A stretch of DNA of 64,000 nt. It comes from an uncultured archaeon (GTDB taxonomy: Archaea > Thermoproteota > Nitrososphaeria > JACIWG01). A program made the translations under genes and the position numbers. The DNA is taken from contig CALHLD010000011.1 of assembly GCA_938034445.1 (NCBI GenBank), forward strand, positions 1 through 64,000. Reading direction: 5' to 3'. Below are positions 1 to 8,036 of this stretch, piece by piece (within the stretch, counting starts at the first letter, position 1; each line of letters starts with the position of its first letter). The notes under the pieces are model-generated. The model searched no databases. It saw only the letters and a list, made by a program, of their open reading frames with translations, and was not told the origin of the DNA.

Positions 1-1329
1 GGTGTTGAGGTTGGCGTATTTGACGAGCTTATTATTGCAGGAAACTACTTCTATCCAGGTAATGTTACCATATGGTTTGATGGTTCAAAGTATCTTGGTT
101 CAGTGTTAGCTAATGGTACAGGCTTCTTTAACACTACAGTAACAATACCCATAACTTCAATGGAGTCCCACTATATTCTATTAAAGGATGCTAACAATTT
201 CAGGTTCGTGTTCTATGTCTATGTTGTTCCAACACTTGTTCTCGAGCCTAAACAGGGTCCTGTTGGAACTGTTGTCACTGCAAAAGCTTATGGTTTCCCA
301 GCAAAGATCGCCGTATTCATATACTGGCTTGAAATTGAATTGGGTGATGGAACATACTATTGGATGGCTAATGCTACAACCGGTGCAGACGGGCAGTTTA
401 ATGTTACCGTAAAGTTTACTGTACCACACACCTATGGTGGCGTGCACGAGGTCTGGGCTGTAGACGAGTATCTTGGTAAAGAAACTACTGACATAAGTGG
501 TACAGAAATTGCTGAAAGAGACTTTAAGGTTCTCCCAACACTAAAGATTATACCTGCAACCTTTGCTAACGATGGTTCACTTGTAACGGTGTTAGGTACC
601 GGCCTTGATCCAACCATAGGCTACACACCGAACATTGACAATCGCCTACTTGGTGTTGATCCACAGAACTGGGATTATCCAAGCAGTGTATACTGTAATA
701 GTACTGGTGACCTTGAACTAAAGTTTGTTGCTGCAGGCTTCACTCCAGGACTTCACGTGTTCTCTCTATATGCTGGTGGAGAGCTTAAGCCAATATTCTT
801 GCTCTTTACTGTAACAGGTGTCTCACCCGACGCTCAGACCATACTAAACAATCTTGCAACATTATCCAACACTGTTGACGGTATAAAGACTACACTCACA
901 CAAGGTATACAGAATATTAGGAACGACATTTCTAGTGTTAAGGGTGATCTTGCAACATTATCTGATTCGATGTCTAAGGGCTTCTCTAGCGTAAATAATG
1001 CTATTGGCACGTTGACTACAAGCGTAAACAATCTTGGAAGCAGCCTCTCAGGCCAGATCACAAACTTAGGTAATACTTTGAGCAAGAGTATTTCAGATAA
1101 TGCTAATAGCCTTTCAAGCCAAATTAACAGCTTAGGTAACACTCTAAGCAAGAGCATTTCAGACAACGCTAACAGTATACAGACATCTATAAAGAATGCA
1201 CAGGATGCTACCGTGTCACAAGTGAAGTCTAGTGTAGGCGACATTTCAACCTTCCTTATCATCATCGGTATACTTGCAGCGGTAACCTTAGTTGTCGAAG
1301 TAGCTATATTGTTGAGAAGGCTATCGTAG
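1..1329 (+). CDS. S-layer stalk-like surface protein, C-terminal part
   Basis: The reading frame is open from base 1, so this is the C-terminal 442 residues of a longer gene starting outside the window. The first ~270 residues are beta-rich and contain several N-glycosylation sequons (NVT, NTT), as in Ig-like extracellular domains. A long heptad-like region follows, rich in Ser, Asn, Leu and Ile, with two near-identical units around LSKSISDNAN. The protein ends in one hydrophobic helix (FLIIIGILAAVTLVV) and a short basic tail. This is the layout of archaeal S-layer anchors such as SlaB: outer domains, coiled-coil stalk, membrane anchor. The family assignment is by architecture, not by recognised homology. 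Confidence 0.65.
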   Translation, partial: GVEVGVFDELIIAGNYFYPGNVTIWFDGSKYLGSVLANGTGFFNTTVTIPITSMESHYILLKDANNFRFVFYVYVVPTLVLEPKQGPVGTVVTAKAYGFPAKIAVFIYWLEIELGDGTYYWMANATTGADGQFNVTVKFTVPHTYGGVHEVWAVDEYLGKETTDISGTEIAERDFKVLPTLKIIPATFANDGSLVTVLGTGLDPTIGYTPNIDNRLLGVDPQNWDYPSSVYCNSTGDLELKFVAAGFTPGLHVFSLYAGGELKPIFLLFTVTGVSPDAQTILNNLATLSNTVDGIKTTLTQGIQNIRNDISSVKGDLATLSDSMSKGFSSVNNAIGTLTTSVNNLGSSLSGQITNLGNTLSKSISDNANSLSSQINSLGNTLSKSISDNANSIQTSIKNAQDATVSQVKSSVGDISTFLIIIGILAAVTLVVEVAILLRRLS

Positions 1330-1366
1330 AAAGGGTAGCCTTCATCCCACAATTTTTTATTTTTTA
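1316..1366 (+). terminator. Hairpin and T-run terminator of the surface-protein gene
   Basis: A perfect 8-bp inverted repeat (GAAGGCTA at 1316-1323, TAGCCTTC at 1336-1343) straddles the stop codon. It is followed by T6-A-T6 at 1353-1365. This looks like a strong terminator for a highly expressed surface-protein gene. Confidence 0.65.
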
Positions 1367-1420
1367 AAAAGTAATAAAATTTTATATATTATCTTCTCGT
1401 ACCAGAAGATGGTGTAATAT

Positions 1421-1636
1421 ATGGGTAGGTTTACAATATTAGCTGGTTTCACGCTTCTCGGTTTCGCTATAGGTTTTATCGCATACCTTGTTTCACCTTC
1501 CCTAATAGATTTTCTTGCATCAGTCTTGCCTCAACTATTTAGTGATCCAAGGATTGCTGGAGCGTTTCTTTCCGGTATCGCTGGAGCCCTTATAATGGAT
1601 GTTACAATAATATTGTGGTCTTATCTTTCAAAATAG
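1421..1636 (+). CDS. Small two-helix membrane protein
   Basis: A 71-residue protein I do not recognise. It has two predicted membrane helices, roughly residues 5-27 and 46-68, joined by a short loop containing DPRIAG. ATG start. It sits alone between the surface-protein terminator and the convergent TrmB-type gene, whose stop abuts it directly. It could be a small envelope protein, but nothing in the sequence gives a function. Confidence 0.55.
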   Translation: MGRFTILAGFTLLGFAIGFIAYLVSPSLIDFLASVLPQLFSDPRIAGAFLSGIAGALIMDVTIILWSYLSK

Positions 1637-2842
1637 TTAAGATAAAGGCTTCTTCTCTATTTTTGCTTGTATGATGTGTTTTCCCTCAGACTGTATACCA
1701 GTATTCTGTAATATCTTGAATATCATCTCATTCTTTTTTGCTGAGCCTGCTAGTGCAAAGAACCATACTGTTGCAGGCAGGCCTTTGGACGCCATAGGCG
1801 CTTCTAGTGTGTATAGTCTTGTTAGGGGGTCAAACCTTGTTATAGAATCTTTTCCAAGGCTTTCTGAAATTAGTGCTGAAATTATTGGCTGCTGTACTTC
1901 GAACCCCTTATTGAATATGTCCAGCTGAAGCATCATTGTAAGGTTTTCTACAAACTTTTCCCCTATCTTGTAAACTTTTTCTTCATCGAATACTGTTTCT
2001 GCTACCGCTTGAACAAATGCCTCATAAACTTTTTCTTCTCCAGAATATAATGTTATTATGTCTTCTCCACCCAACTGTATTATCTGATAAGCTTTTTTCC
2101 ATGAAAGTGATTTTTTGTAAAACTTTTCTATTATAATTTCTTTAGCAAGTTTGCATACTTGAATGTCATTTATTTCAGTTATTTTTCCAGACTCTTCCAA
2201 TAGTACTGTTGTCTTCTCGTCAAATAATATTATGTTCACGTTAATGCTTTTTCCAGTGACTCTAACATCTATTGTTGAATCAAATTTTTCGACGATCTTA
2301 TCATCATTATATAATCCTATAACAATTTTCACGTTCGCTTCTTTTGAAAGCATGTTTATTTTTTCTATGTTTTCTGATAGCACATTCAGTCCCCACCAGT
2401 TTAGGCATGCGTAAACGCTTTTTGATGTACTGTCTAGTATCTCCTTCAACCTTTTCTGGAATGTTCTCATATTATATACTGTATACTTTTTTTCTTCGAT
2501 GTCCGTTGGCATCCTAGTCTCATTTTTTAGTTCCTCAAGCTTTTTATACGCTAAAACCATCTTCTTAAACCTCCTCTTCTCATCTTCTAATCTTTTTGAT
2601 AAGACTTCTTCAGGTGATACTGGTATACAGTATAGTGGCTCTTTTCCTGAAAACTCTACAAGACCCTTTTCTGACAAAGATTTTACAACACCATATGCTT
2701 TCGTTCTAGGAACTCCAGACTTTAGTGAAATATCCTTAACCTTCATCCTACCACATTTCAATAATGTTGTATAAACTTTTGACTCGTACTCGCTTAATCC
2801 GAACTCCTGTAATGAAATATATTCTTCATTTGATCCTATCAT
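1637..2842 (-). CDS. TrmB-family transcriptional regulator
   Basis: A 401-residue protein. Residues ~10-75 form a TrmB-type winged helix (LSEYESKVYTTLLKCG, then VPRTKAYGVVKSLSEKGLV), followed by a basic coiled stretch at ~80-110. The central part resembles the PLD-like sensor domain of TrmB proteins (around residues 120-235). The last ~160 residues I do not recognise. TrmB proteins usually sense sugars or other small ligands and bind operators near their own or adjacent promoters. The gene is transcribed divergently from the ESCRT-III/Vps4 cluster, 93 bp away, and an inverted repeat overlaps its start codon, so control of itself or of the cell-division operon is possible. Ligand unknown. Confidence 0.75.
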   Translation of the reverse strand: MIGSNEEYISLQEFGLSEYESKVYTTLLKCGRMKVKDISLKSGVPRTKAYGVVKSLSEKGLVEFSGKEPLYCIPVSPEEVLSKRLEDEKRRFKKMVLAYKKLEELKNETRMPTDIEEKKYTVYNMRTFQKRLKEILDSTSKSVYACLNWWGLNVLSENIEKINMLSKEANVKIVIGLYNDDKIVEKFDSTIDVRVTGKSINVNIILFDEKTTVLLEESGKITEINDIQVCKLAKEIIIEKFYKKSLSWKKAYQIIQLGGEDIITLYSGEEKVYEAFVQAVAETVFDEEKVYKIGEKFVENLTMMLQLDIFNKGFEVQQPIISALISESLGKDSITRFDPLTRLYTLEAPMASKGLPATVWFFALAGSAKKNEMIFKILQNTGIQSEGKHIIQAKIEKKPLS

Positions 2843-2872
2843 GTAACCCTTTCACCTGTCACCAAGGTTACA
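2842..2872. promoter_or_regulatory. Inverted repeat between TrmB-type gene and cdv operon
   Basis: TGTAACC (2842-2848) and GGTTACA (2866-2872) are perfect inverted 7-mers with centres 24 bp apart. They lie at the start codon of the TrmB-type gene and inside the divergent intergenic region before the ESCRT-III gene. A plausible operator for the adjacent regulator. Function inferred from position only. Confidence 0.4.
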
Positions 2873-2935
2873 TTTTCTTCAGTAACATACAAAATAATAG
2901 GAGAATGTCTGAAGATTAAGACCCAGTGGTAAAAA

Positions 2936-3574
2936 ATGTCTAAGTTTGAAGAAAAGTGGGTTAAGGAACAGAAGCCTGGAGTGGGTGATAGGGTTAGGGA
3001 AGCAATAAGACCTTCTGGTCCACTAAAGCCAAGGCTTGAGGACGCAATACGTGCTATACAGACTCAGATCGCTAGACTTGACGCTATGGCTACAAAGTTA
3101 AAGGAGAGAGATGCTGCAATCTTTAACAAGGTTGTCTCATCTATTCAGAAGCATGACACCCAACATGCTAGCGTTTTCGCTAACGAGCTTGCTGAAATTA
3201 GGAAGATGCTTAGGATGGTTACATCATCTAAGCTTGCTTTAGAGCAGATTGTGCTCAGGCTTAATACTGTAACAGAGCTTGGAGACATTGTTGTAACATT
3301 AGCTCCTGCCATGGCAGTTATTAGGAGTGTCAAATCCGGCATAATAAGCGTATTACCTGAGGCTGAAAGAGAGATTAACGAGATAAGTAGTCTACTGAGC
3401 AGTATACTGGTTGATGCTGGACAGGTTAGTGGTACAACATTAAACTTTGAGGCAGCAAACGAGGATGCTGAAAGGATTTTAGCAGAAGCTTCAGCTGTAG
3501 CGGAGCAGAGGATGAAGGAAAGATTCCCAGAACTTCCAACAGGTGTTCCAACGGGAGAGTCTGCTTTCACTTAA
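2936..3574 (+). CDS. cdvB1: ESCRT-III-like protein (CdvB paralogue, no wH domain)
   Basis: A 212-residue Snf7/ESCRT-III-fold protein. It has a basic N-terminal helix region followed by long helices: residues ~35-75 (KPRLEDAIRAIQTQIARLD), ~75-115 and the conserved LALEQIVLRLNTV segment, then an acidic C-terminal part. It ends in a Pro-rich tail (FPELPTGVPTG) that may act as a MIM2-like Vps4-binding motif. It lacks the C-terminal winged helix present in the next gene, so it corresponds to the CdvB1/B2-type paralogues that build the constricting polymer during archaeal cytokinesis. ATG start. First gene of a three-gene Cdv cluster; CdvA is not adjacent. Confidence 0.9.
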   Translation: MSKFEEKWVKEQKPGVGDRVREAIRPSGPLKPRLEDAIRAIQTQIARLDAMATKLKERDAAIFNKVVSSIQKHDTQHASVFANELAEIRKMLRMVTSSKLALEQIVLRLNTVTELGDIVVTLAPAMAVIRSVKSGIISVLPEAEREINEISSLLSSILVDAGQVSGTTLNFEAANEDAERILAEASAVAEQRMKERFPELPTGVPTGESAFT

Positions 3575-3584
3575 ACTTGAGGGT

Positions 3585-3649
3585 TGAAGACGGTTTGCTT
3601 GAACCTGGGCTACCAGGTTTGGGTAACCGTCTTCATCAAAAATTTTTTT
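3585..3649 (+). terminator. Compound hairpin plus T7 tract between the two ESCRT-III genes
   Basis: A perfect 11-bp outer stem (3585-3595 with 3625-3635) encloses a perfect 7-bp inner stem (3602-3608 with 3613-3619, loop GCTA), with a 6 x 5 nt internal loop between them. A T7 tract at 3643-3649 follows and runs directly into the GGTGAT ribosome binding site of the next gene. It has the form of an intrinsic terminator or attenuator, or a 3'-end protective structure, within the operon. Confidence 0.65.
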
Positions 3650-3659
3650 GGTGATATTT

Positions 3660-4496
3660 TTGGGCTGGAGGTTTTGGAAGCTAAATGAGGATAAGCCTTT
3701 AAGAGATCGTATCCTCGAATCTATTAGGAGTATAGAGTTCCATAAGAGGGAGCTTGATAATATTAGGAGGCGTCTTGATAGTAGAAAGGATAGGCTTTTT
3801 AATTTGACTGTTAAAGCTTTGGAAGCTAAGGATAGGGTCAGAGCTAAAGTTTATGCTACAGAGTATGCTGAAATAAAGCGTGTTATTAAGGTTGTTACAA
3901 TGAGCGAGCTTGCCCTTACGCAGATTGCTATAAGGTTGGAGAGTATATGTGATACTGGAGACATTATTATGCAGGTTTCAGCTGCCTTTAAGGTTGTTAA
4001 AAAGGTAGGTGAAGAGTTGAGCAGTATAATGCCCCAGCTTGAAAGCACGATGAAAGAGATAAATGATGTGCTTGTTGAAACTATGTCAAGCCTTCAACAG
4101 ATTACTCCAGAAAGTTCTATTGTGCTAGATGTTAGTGGTGGCGAAGAAATTTTGGAGTCCGCTAAAAGGTATGTGGAAGAAAAGATAAGCTCTCTTGAAG
4201 AGCCTCTTCCAGAATCTTTGCAGGGCGAATATTCTTTGGACCGGATACAGAATATCGCCTTGCTTGCTTCTGGTGACGATGAAGAGGAGCCTTTTAAGGC
4301 TACATTATTGAACGCTCCCCCTCCAAATCCTAAGCAGGCTTTGTTGGACGATCGTGTTCTAGAACATATTAAGGCAAAAGGCTCATATAATGTCGTTGAA
4401 ATCGCCTCCTCCTTAGGTGTTCCAGTTGACAAGGTTGAGCAATCGATATTTAGGCTTGCTGCTGCTGGAAAAATACATATTGAAGAGGTTGAATAG
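3660..4496 (+). CDS. cdvB: CdvB: ESCRT-III protein with C-terminal winged helix
   Basis: The ESCRT-III core covers roughly residues 10-180, with clear similarity to the preceding paralogue (KVYATEYAEIKRVIKVVTMSELALTQIAIRLE). A Pro-rich linker (LLNAPPPNPK) follows, then a C-terminal winged helix of about 50 residues (VVEIASSLGVPVDKVEQSI). In Sulfolobus CdvB the equivalent wH domain binds the membrane-associated CdvA, and the linker motif recruits Vps4. I place the start at TTG 3660, 4 nt after GGTGAT at 3650-3655; upstream in-frame TTG 3648 and GTG 3651 would overlap that site. The stop is followed after 2 bp by cdvC. Confidence 0.9.
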   Translation: MGWRFWKLNEDKPLRDRILESIRSIEFHKRELDNIRRRLDSRKDRLFNLTVKALEAKDRVRAKVYATEYAEIKRVIKVVTMSELALTQIAIRLESICDTGDIIMQVSAAFKVVKKVGEELSSIMPQLESTMKEINDVLVETMSSLQQITPESSIVLDVSGGEEILESAKRYVEEKISSLEEPLPESLQGEYSLDRIQNIALLASGDDEEEPFKATLLNAPPPNPKQALLDDRVLEHIKAKGSYNVVEIASSLGVPVDKVEQSIFRLAAAGKIHIEEVE

Positions 4497-4498
4497 GT

Positions 4499-5683
4499 TT
4501 GAGCTACCAGGCTGCTAAAGAGCTTGAAGAGTCAGCATACTATTATGCTTCACAAGCTATTAAAATGGATTCTCAGGGCTCTTATGCTACTGCTATAACA
4601 TACTATCAGAAGGCTATTGCCACGCTAATAAAATTAGCTCAACTTTATCCAGACTATAAGTTGAATAAAATGTATTTGGAGCGTGCTGCAGCATATCAGG
4701 AGCGTGTTAAAGCATTGCAGGCTGCAAGGGGTTCTCCTTCTGCATCTGATTCTTCTGATGGTCCAGTAGCTCAAACTGTTCAAGCCTCAAAAGGTGTTGA
4801 AACTCTTAAGGCAACTTTTGACGACCTCGTTATGAAGGAGAAGCCCAATGTGAGATGGGAGGAGGTTATAGGATTAGATGATGCCAAGAAGGCTATAAAG
4901 GAGTCCATCATCTTTCCAGTTAAAAGGCCTGACTTGTTTCCATTGGGTTGGCCTAGAGGCATACTCTTGTATGGTCCTCCTGGATGCGGTAAGACTATGT
5001 TGGCTGCTGCGGCTGCTAGTGAAATAGAAGGCTATTTTATTACGGTAGACGCTGCCTCCATAATGTCTAAATGGCTTGGTGAAGCTGAAAAGAATGTTTC
5101 TAAGCTCTTCAGTTACGCTAGAAGGCTTTTGGACGATAATGGTCCTGTAATAATATTTATTGATGAATTAGATTCTCTTCTAGGTACTCGTTCTCAAGAA
5201 GTTGGTGGAGAGGTTAGGGTTAGGAACCAGTTTCTGAAGGAAATGGATGGTATAATGGATAAGGGTAAAACTTTACAACTTTATGTGATAGGTGCAACCA
5301 ACAAGCCTTGGTCTCTCGACTCACCATTTTTAAGGCGTTTTCAGAAGAGGATATACGTTCCACTTCCAGACCTTAGGGCTAGGCTTGAAATGTTTAAACT
5401 TTATACTGCACCCTTGAAGCTTGACTCTTCTGTCGACTTGAATCAGCTTGCTAAACTTACTGAAGGCTATTCTGGAAGCGATATTCGAGACATATGCCAG
5501 TCTGTCCAACTCAGAGTTGTCTCAGAACTTTTCGAGTCAGGTGCCGCTGTAGACAAAAACGCTCAACCTCGTGAAATTAGGATGCAAGATTTTAAGGAAG
5601 TTCTAAGGTACAGACGCCCCAGTGTTTCTCAGGAAATGTTAAGAGCATATATCGCGTGGACTGAAAACTTTAAAGCACTATAA
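4499..5683 (+). CDS. cdvC: CdvC: Vps4-like AAA ATPase
   Basis: A 394-residue ATPase that remodels ESCRT-III polymers. The N-terminal MIT three-helix domain covers residues ~1-78 and is followed by a Ser/Gln-rich linker. The AAA core has Walker A GPPGCGKT at 159-166, the pore motif KWLGEAEK near 191-198, Walker B IIFIDE at 218-223, the GATN sensor and the LRRFQKR arginine-finger region. A C-terminal helix closes the fold. TTG start, 2 bp after cdvB, so the two are surely co-transcribed. The MIT domain should bind the Pro-rich tails of the two ESCRT-III proteins upstream. Confidence 0.95.
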   Translation: MSYQAAKELEESAYYYASQAIKMDSQGSYATAITYYQKAIATLIKLAQLYPDYKLNKMYLERAAAYQERVKALQAARGSPSASDSSDGPVAQTVQASKGVETLKATFDDLVMKEKPNVRWEEVIGLDDAKKAIKESIIFPVKRPDLFPLGWPRGILLYGPPGCGKTMLAAAAASEIEGYFITVDAASIMSKWLGEAEKNVSKLFSYARRLLDDNGPVIIFIDELDSLLGTRSQEVGGEVRVRNQFLKEMDGIMDKGKTLQLYVIGATNKPWSLDSPFLRRFQKRIYVPLPDLRARLEMFKLYTAPLKLDSSVDLNQLAKLTEGYSGSDIRDICQSVQLRVVSELFESGAAVDKNAQPREIRMQDFKEVLRYRRPSVSQEMLRAYIAWTENFKAL

Positions 5684-5687
5684 ACTT

Positions 5688-6989
5688 TTACGGGACCAGT
5701 CTCTTCGGATCCCTAGGATAAAGGATTGTTTCTCTAATATTATTTCTTCCTGTTACAACCATTAAAAGTCTGTCTACACCAAGCCCCCATCCAGAATGTG
5801 GTGGCATTCCATAGTCGAAGGTTTTGAGGTGGTATTCGAAGTCTTTTGGATCGAGTTCCTGTTCTATAAGCCTTTTCTCAAGCTCTTCTCTACTGTTAAC
5901 TCTTTTCCCTCCTGATGCAAGTTCTAGGTACCCGTACATTAAGTCAAACGATTTTGAAAGCCTATCATCTAATCTCTCGATATAGAATGGTTTTATTGCA
6001 AGAGGCCAGTGGTATATGAAATAGAATTCTTTAAAGGTTCTTCCAAGCAGTCTTAAATCCTTTGTCTGTAGGTCTTCACCCCATTCTATCATCCTCTTTT
6101 CTCTAAGCTTTTCTATTGCCTCAGTATAAGATATTCTTTTAAACGGTCTCTCAACCCTTGGTAATCTTACTTTTAAAATCTCTAATTCTTCAGAATTCTC
6201 TTTTTCCACATCTTTTATAACATTGTATACCACTTCTTCAGCTACATTCATTACATCAAATTCGTCCATGTATGCTGCCTCCATGTCCAAGCTTGTGAAC
6301 TCGCAAACGTGTCTTAAGGTGTGCGATTTCTCCGCCCTAAAATATTGTGATATCTCAAAAACTCTTTCAAGGGACATAGTTAGCTGTTCCTTATACAGTT
6401 GTGGGCTTTGTGCAAGATATGCTTTCTTTTCAAAATACGATAGCTTGAATAGGTTCGCTCCCCCTTCAGCCGCCTGACCTATTATCTTTGGTGTGTTTAC
6501 TTCAATAAATCCTAGCCTATAGAATGTTTCTCTTATGGATTTTAAGACCGTATGTCTTATCTTAAATATTGCCATCACCTGTGGATTTCTTAGGTCCAGT
6601 GCTCTTGCATCTAACCTTTTATCTAAGCTTGAAAAGACTCTTCCTGTTGGGTCTATTGGAAAAGGTGGTTTTGACCTAGAAAGTATTACAAGTTTTTCAG
6701 CGAGGACCTCCATTGGCACATTCTGTGACTTGCTCTTTTGAACCTTTCCTAACGCCTCTATTATACTCTGTCTCGTAAGGTTTTCTCCTACCTTAAAGGT
6801 TTCTTCGCCAACAATATTCTTGTTTAAAACTATTTGAGCTAACCCCGTCCTATCTCTTACTGTAATAAATGTAAGTTTTCCTAGAGGTCTAATATCTTCT
6901 ACCCATCCTCTTACAACACACACGGTTCCTTCTGCTAAATTAGATATTTCTTTAGCATAATATCTTTTAAACTGTCTGTCTACGCTCAT
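5688..6989 (-). CDS. aspS: Aspartyl-tRNA synthetase, archaeal type
   Basis: A 433-residue class IIb synthetase. The N-terminal OB-fold anticodon-binding domain (~residues 15-105) contains VRGWVEDIRPLG. The catalytic domain has motif 1 near FIEVNTPKI, the flipping loop AAEGGANLF, motif 2 YFRAEKSHTLRHVCEF and motif 3 GLGVDRLLMVVTGRNNIRE. Length and motifs fit archaeal AspRS better than AsnRS. Whether it also charges tRNA-Asn cannot be decided from sequence alone. It overlaps the upstream NusA-like gene by 23 bp, so both sit in one transcript. It converges on cdvC with a 4-bp gap. Confidence 0.9.
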   Translation of the reverse strand: MSVDRQFKRYYAKEISNLAEGTVCVVRGWVEDIRPLGKLTFITVRDRTGLAQIVLNKNIVGEETFKVGENLTRQSIIEALGKVQKSKSQNVPMEVLAEKLVILSRSKPPFPIDPTGRVFSSLDKRLDARALDLRNPQVMAIFKIRHTVLKSIRETFYRLGFIEVNTPKIIGQAAEGGANLFKLSYFEKKAYLAQSPQLYKEQLTMSLERVFEISQYFRAEKSHTLRHVCEFTSLDMEAAYMDEFDVMNVAEEVVYNVIKDVEKENSEELEILKVRLPRVERPFKRISYTEAIEKLREKRMIEWGEDLQTKDLRLLGRTFKEFYFIYHWPLAIKPFYIERLDDRLSKSFDLMYGYLELASGGKRVNSREELEKRLIEQELDPKDFEYHLKTFDYGMPPHSGWGLGVDRLLMVVTGRNNIRETILYPRDPKRLVP

Positions 6990-7485
6990 ACTCTATCATC
7001 ACATCTATTCCCTTTAGAGTCTTGAGAACCCTTTTAACTGCATTTTCGTCAACTTGCTCTATAACTCTTCTACTGTATGGAAGTATTACTTTTGTAAGCT
7101 TGCTTCCATCCGGAAGCCATACGACGTTCACTGTTAGAATTCTAATAGGATAAAATACTTCTTCTAAAAGTTTTCTTTCTGACGCATCTGCTTCAAAAAC
7201 CCAAACTCTTCTTCCGAAGGCTTCATTTATCTTTTTTAAGGTTTCTTGGCTTGACCTTAAAACTTTAAGGTTTCCCCCTCCAAAAAGTAGTATAAGGTCT
7301 CCATCTGACTCTAAAGCTTTAACAAAAGTTAGCTTATCTAAAACTTTATCCTTTTCAGCCAACTTTGAAAGTTTTACAGAGCATTCTACATCTAAATCTG
7401 TGATCTGCCCACTTTTAAGCTTCCTACTATCTTCTGGGCAGAGTACACCTGTTTTTGCGCAAAAATTACATATCGGTGTTTTCAA
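6967..7485 (-). CDS. NusA-like KH-domain protein with N-terminal Cys motif
   Basis: A 172-residue protein. The N-terminus carries CNFCAKTGVLC, a small Cys cluster typical of an archaeal NusA-like family. The middle part (~residues 45-115) resembles a divergent KH-type RNA-binding fold. The C-terminal part contains ILTVNVVWLPDGS, the characteristic segment of that family. The role is probably RNA binding in transcription or translation, but it is not experimentally defined to my knowledge. TTG start. It overlaps aspS, and I recall this family next to AspRS in other archaea, which supports a translation-linked role. Confidence 0.6.
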   Translation of the reverse strand: MKTPICNFCAKTGVLCPEDSRKLKSGQITDLDVECSVKLSKLAEKDKVLDKLTFVKALESDGDLILLFGGGNLKVLRSSQETLKKINEAFGRRVWVFEADASERKLLEEVFYPIRILTVNVVWLPDGSKLTKVILPYSRRVIEQVDENAVKRVLKTLKGIDVMIEYERRQTV

Positions 7486-7532
7486 ATATAACCAACCAAC
7501 CCTAACATTCTAATGCTAAATAAGATTTTTGG

Positions 7533-7567
7533 AACCCTAAATTTTTTTTAAAAAAAATAAAAGGGTT
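7533..7567 (-). terminator. A/T-rich hairpin terminator downstream of alba
   Basis: AACCCT (7533-7538) and AGGGTT (7562-7567) flank an imperfectly paired T8/A8 core. Read on the minus strand, this gives a GC-clamped stem containing long T and A tracts immediately after the alba stop. It probably terminates alba before the NusA-like/aspS operon. Confidence 0.5.
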
Positions 7568-7577
7568 TGGATGGCGC

Positions 7578-7853
7578 CTATTTTCCAAGCTCAATATAAA
7601 TTGAGCTCACATTCGTTGTGGCGCCTGTTTTTGCATCTTTTACTTGCTCTGTGTCTATTGTAATGTTCTTTACTTTAACGTCTGTTGCAAACCTTTTTAC
7701 CAGAATTTGTGCAGTGTCCACCGCCTTTGATATCGCTCTTCCTCTAGCCTTTAAAGTTATGGACTTTGACCCATTCTGTAAAAGTGTTAGGCATGCGAGC
7801 ACATAGTTCATTACAGGCTTTTTTCCGACTAATATGGTGTCGTTTTCTGACAT
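7578..7853 (-). CDS. albA: Alba DNA/RNA-binding chromatin protein
   Basis: A 91-residue Alba protein. It contains the N-terminal VGKKPVMNYVLACLT segment, with the adjacent Lys pair that in Alba is the acetylation/DNA-contact site, the LKARGRAISKAVDTAQIL helix and the terminal strand SSIYIELGK. It forms dimers that coat DNA and also bind RNA. I use ATG 7853 (MSENDT); an in-frame upstream extension of seven residues to 7874 is not typical of the family. It is monocistronic, with its own promoter in the AT-rich divergent region and a hairpin terminator. Confidence 0.92.
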   Translation of the reverse strand: MSENDTILVGKKPVMNYVLACLTLLQNGSKSITLKARGRAISKAVDTAQILVKRFATDVKVKNITIDTEQVKDAKTGATTNVSSIYIELGK

Positions 7854-8036
7854 TTTTATCCACCAAAGTATCATCTGAGAAAGGGATATGAGTATTTATA
7901 TATGTTATGGTCAAAAAATTATTTTCCTAAAACGTAATAAAGGGTTATCGCCTTAAATTTGCATTCTACAAGCATAAAAAATTTAAAATTTTAAATTAAA
8001 TTAAATTTTATAAGGTAATGTAATATACTTGTAAGT
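7854..8036. promoter_or_regulatory. Divergent AT-rich promoter region, alba / archaemetzincin
   Basis: About 180 bp, very AT-rich, with repeated AAATT/AATTT tracts around 7976-8012. A TATA-like TTTATATA lies near 7895-7902 (alba side). TTTTATAAGG near 8005-8014 is placed about 25-30 bp before the GTG of the metzincin gene. No coding potential seen. Confidence 0.45.

Noticed and set aside
1057-1190. Tandem repeat in the coiled-coil part of the surface protein, considered as a DNA repeat element
   Set aside because: The similarity follows the protein heptad pattern, with synonymous differences between units, so it is a protein repeat and not a mobile or CRISPR repeat.
834-1352. A 172-codon minus-strand open frame opposite the surface-protein coiled coil
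   Set aside because: It is the antisense of a repetitive Ser/Asn-rich coding region. Its product is low-complexity with no recognisable domain, and the plus-strand frame has a clear domain structure.
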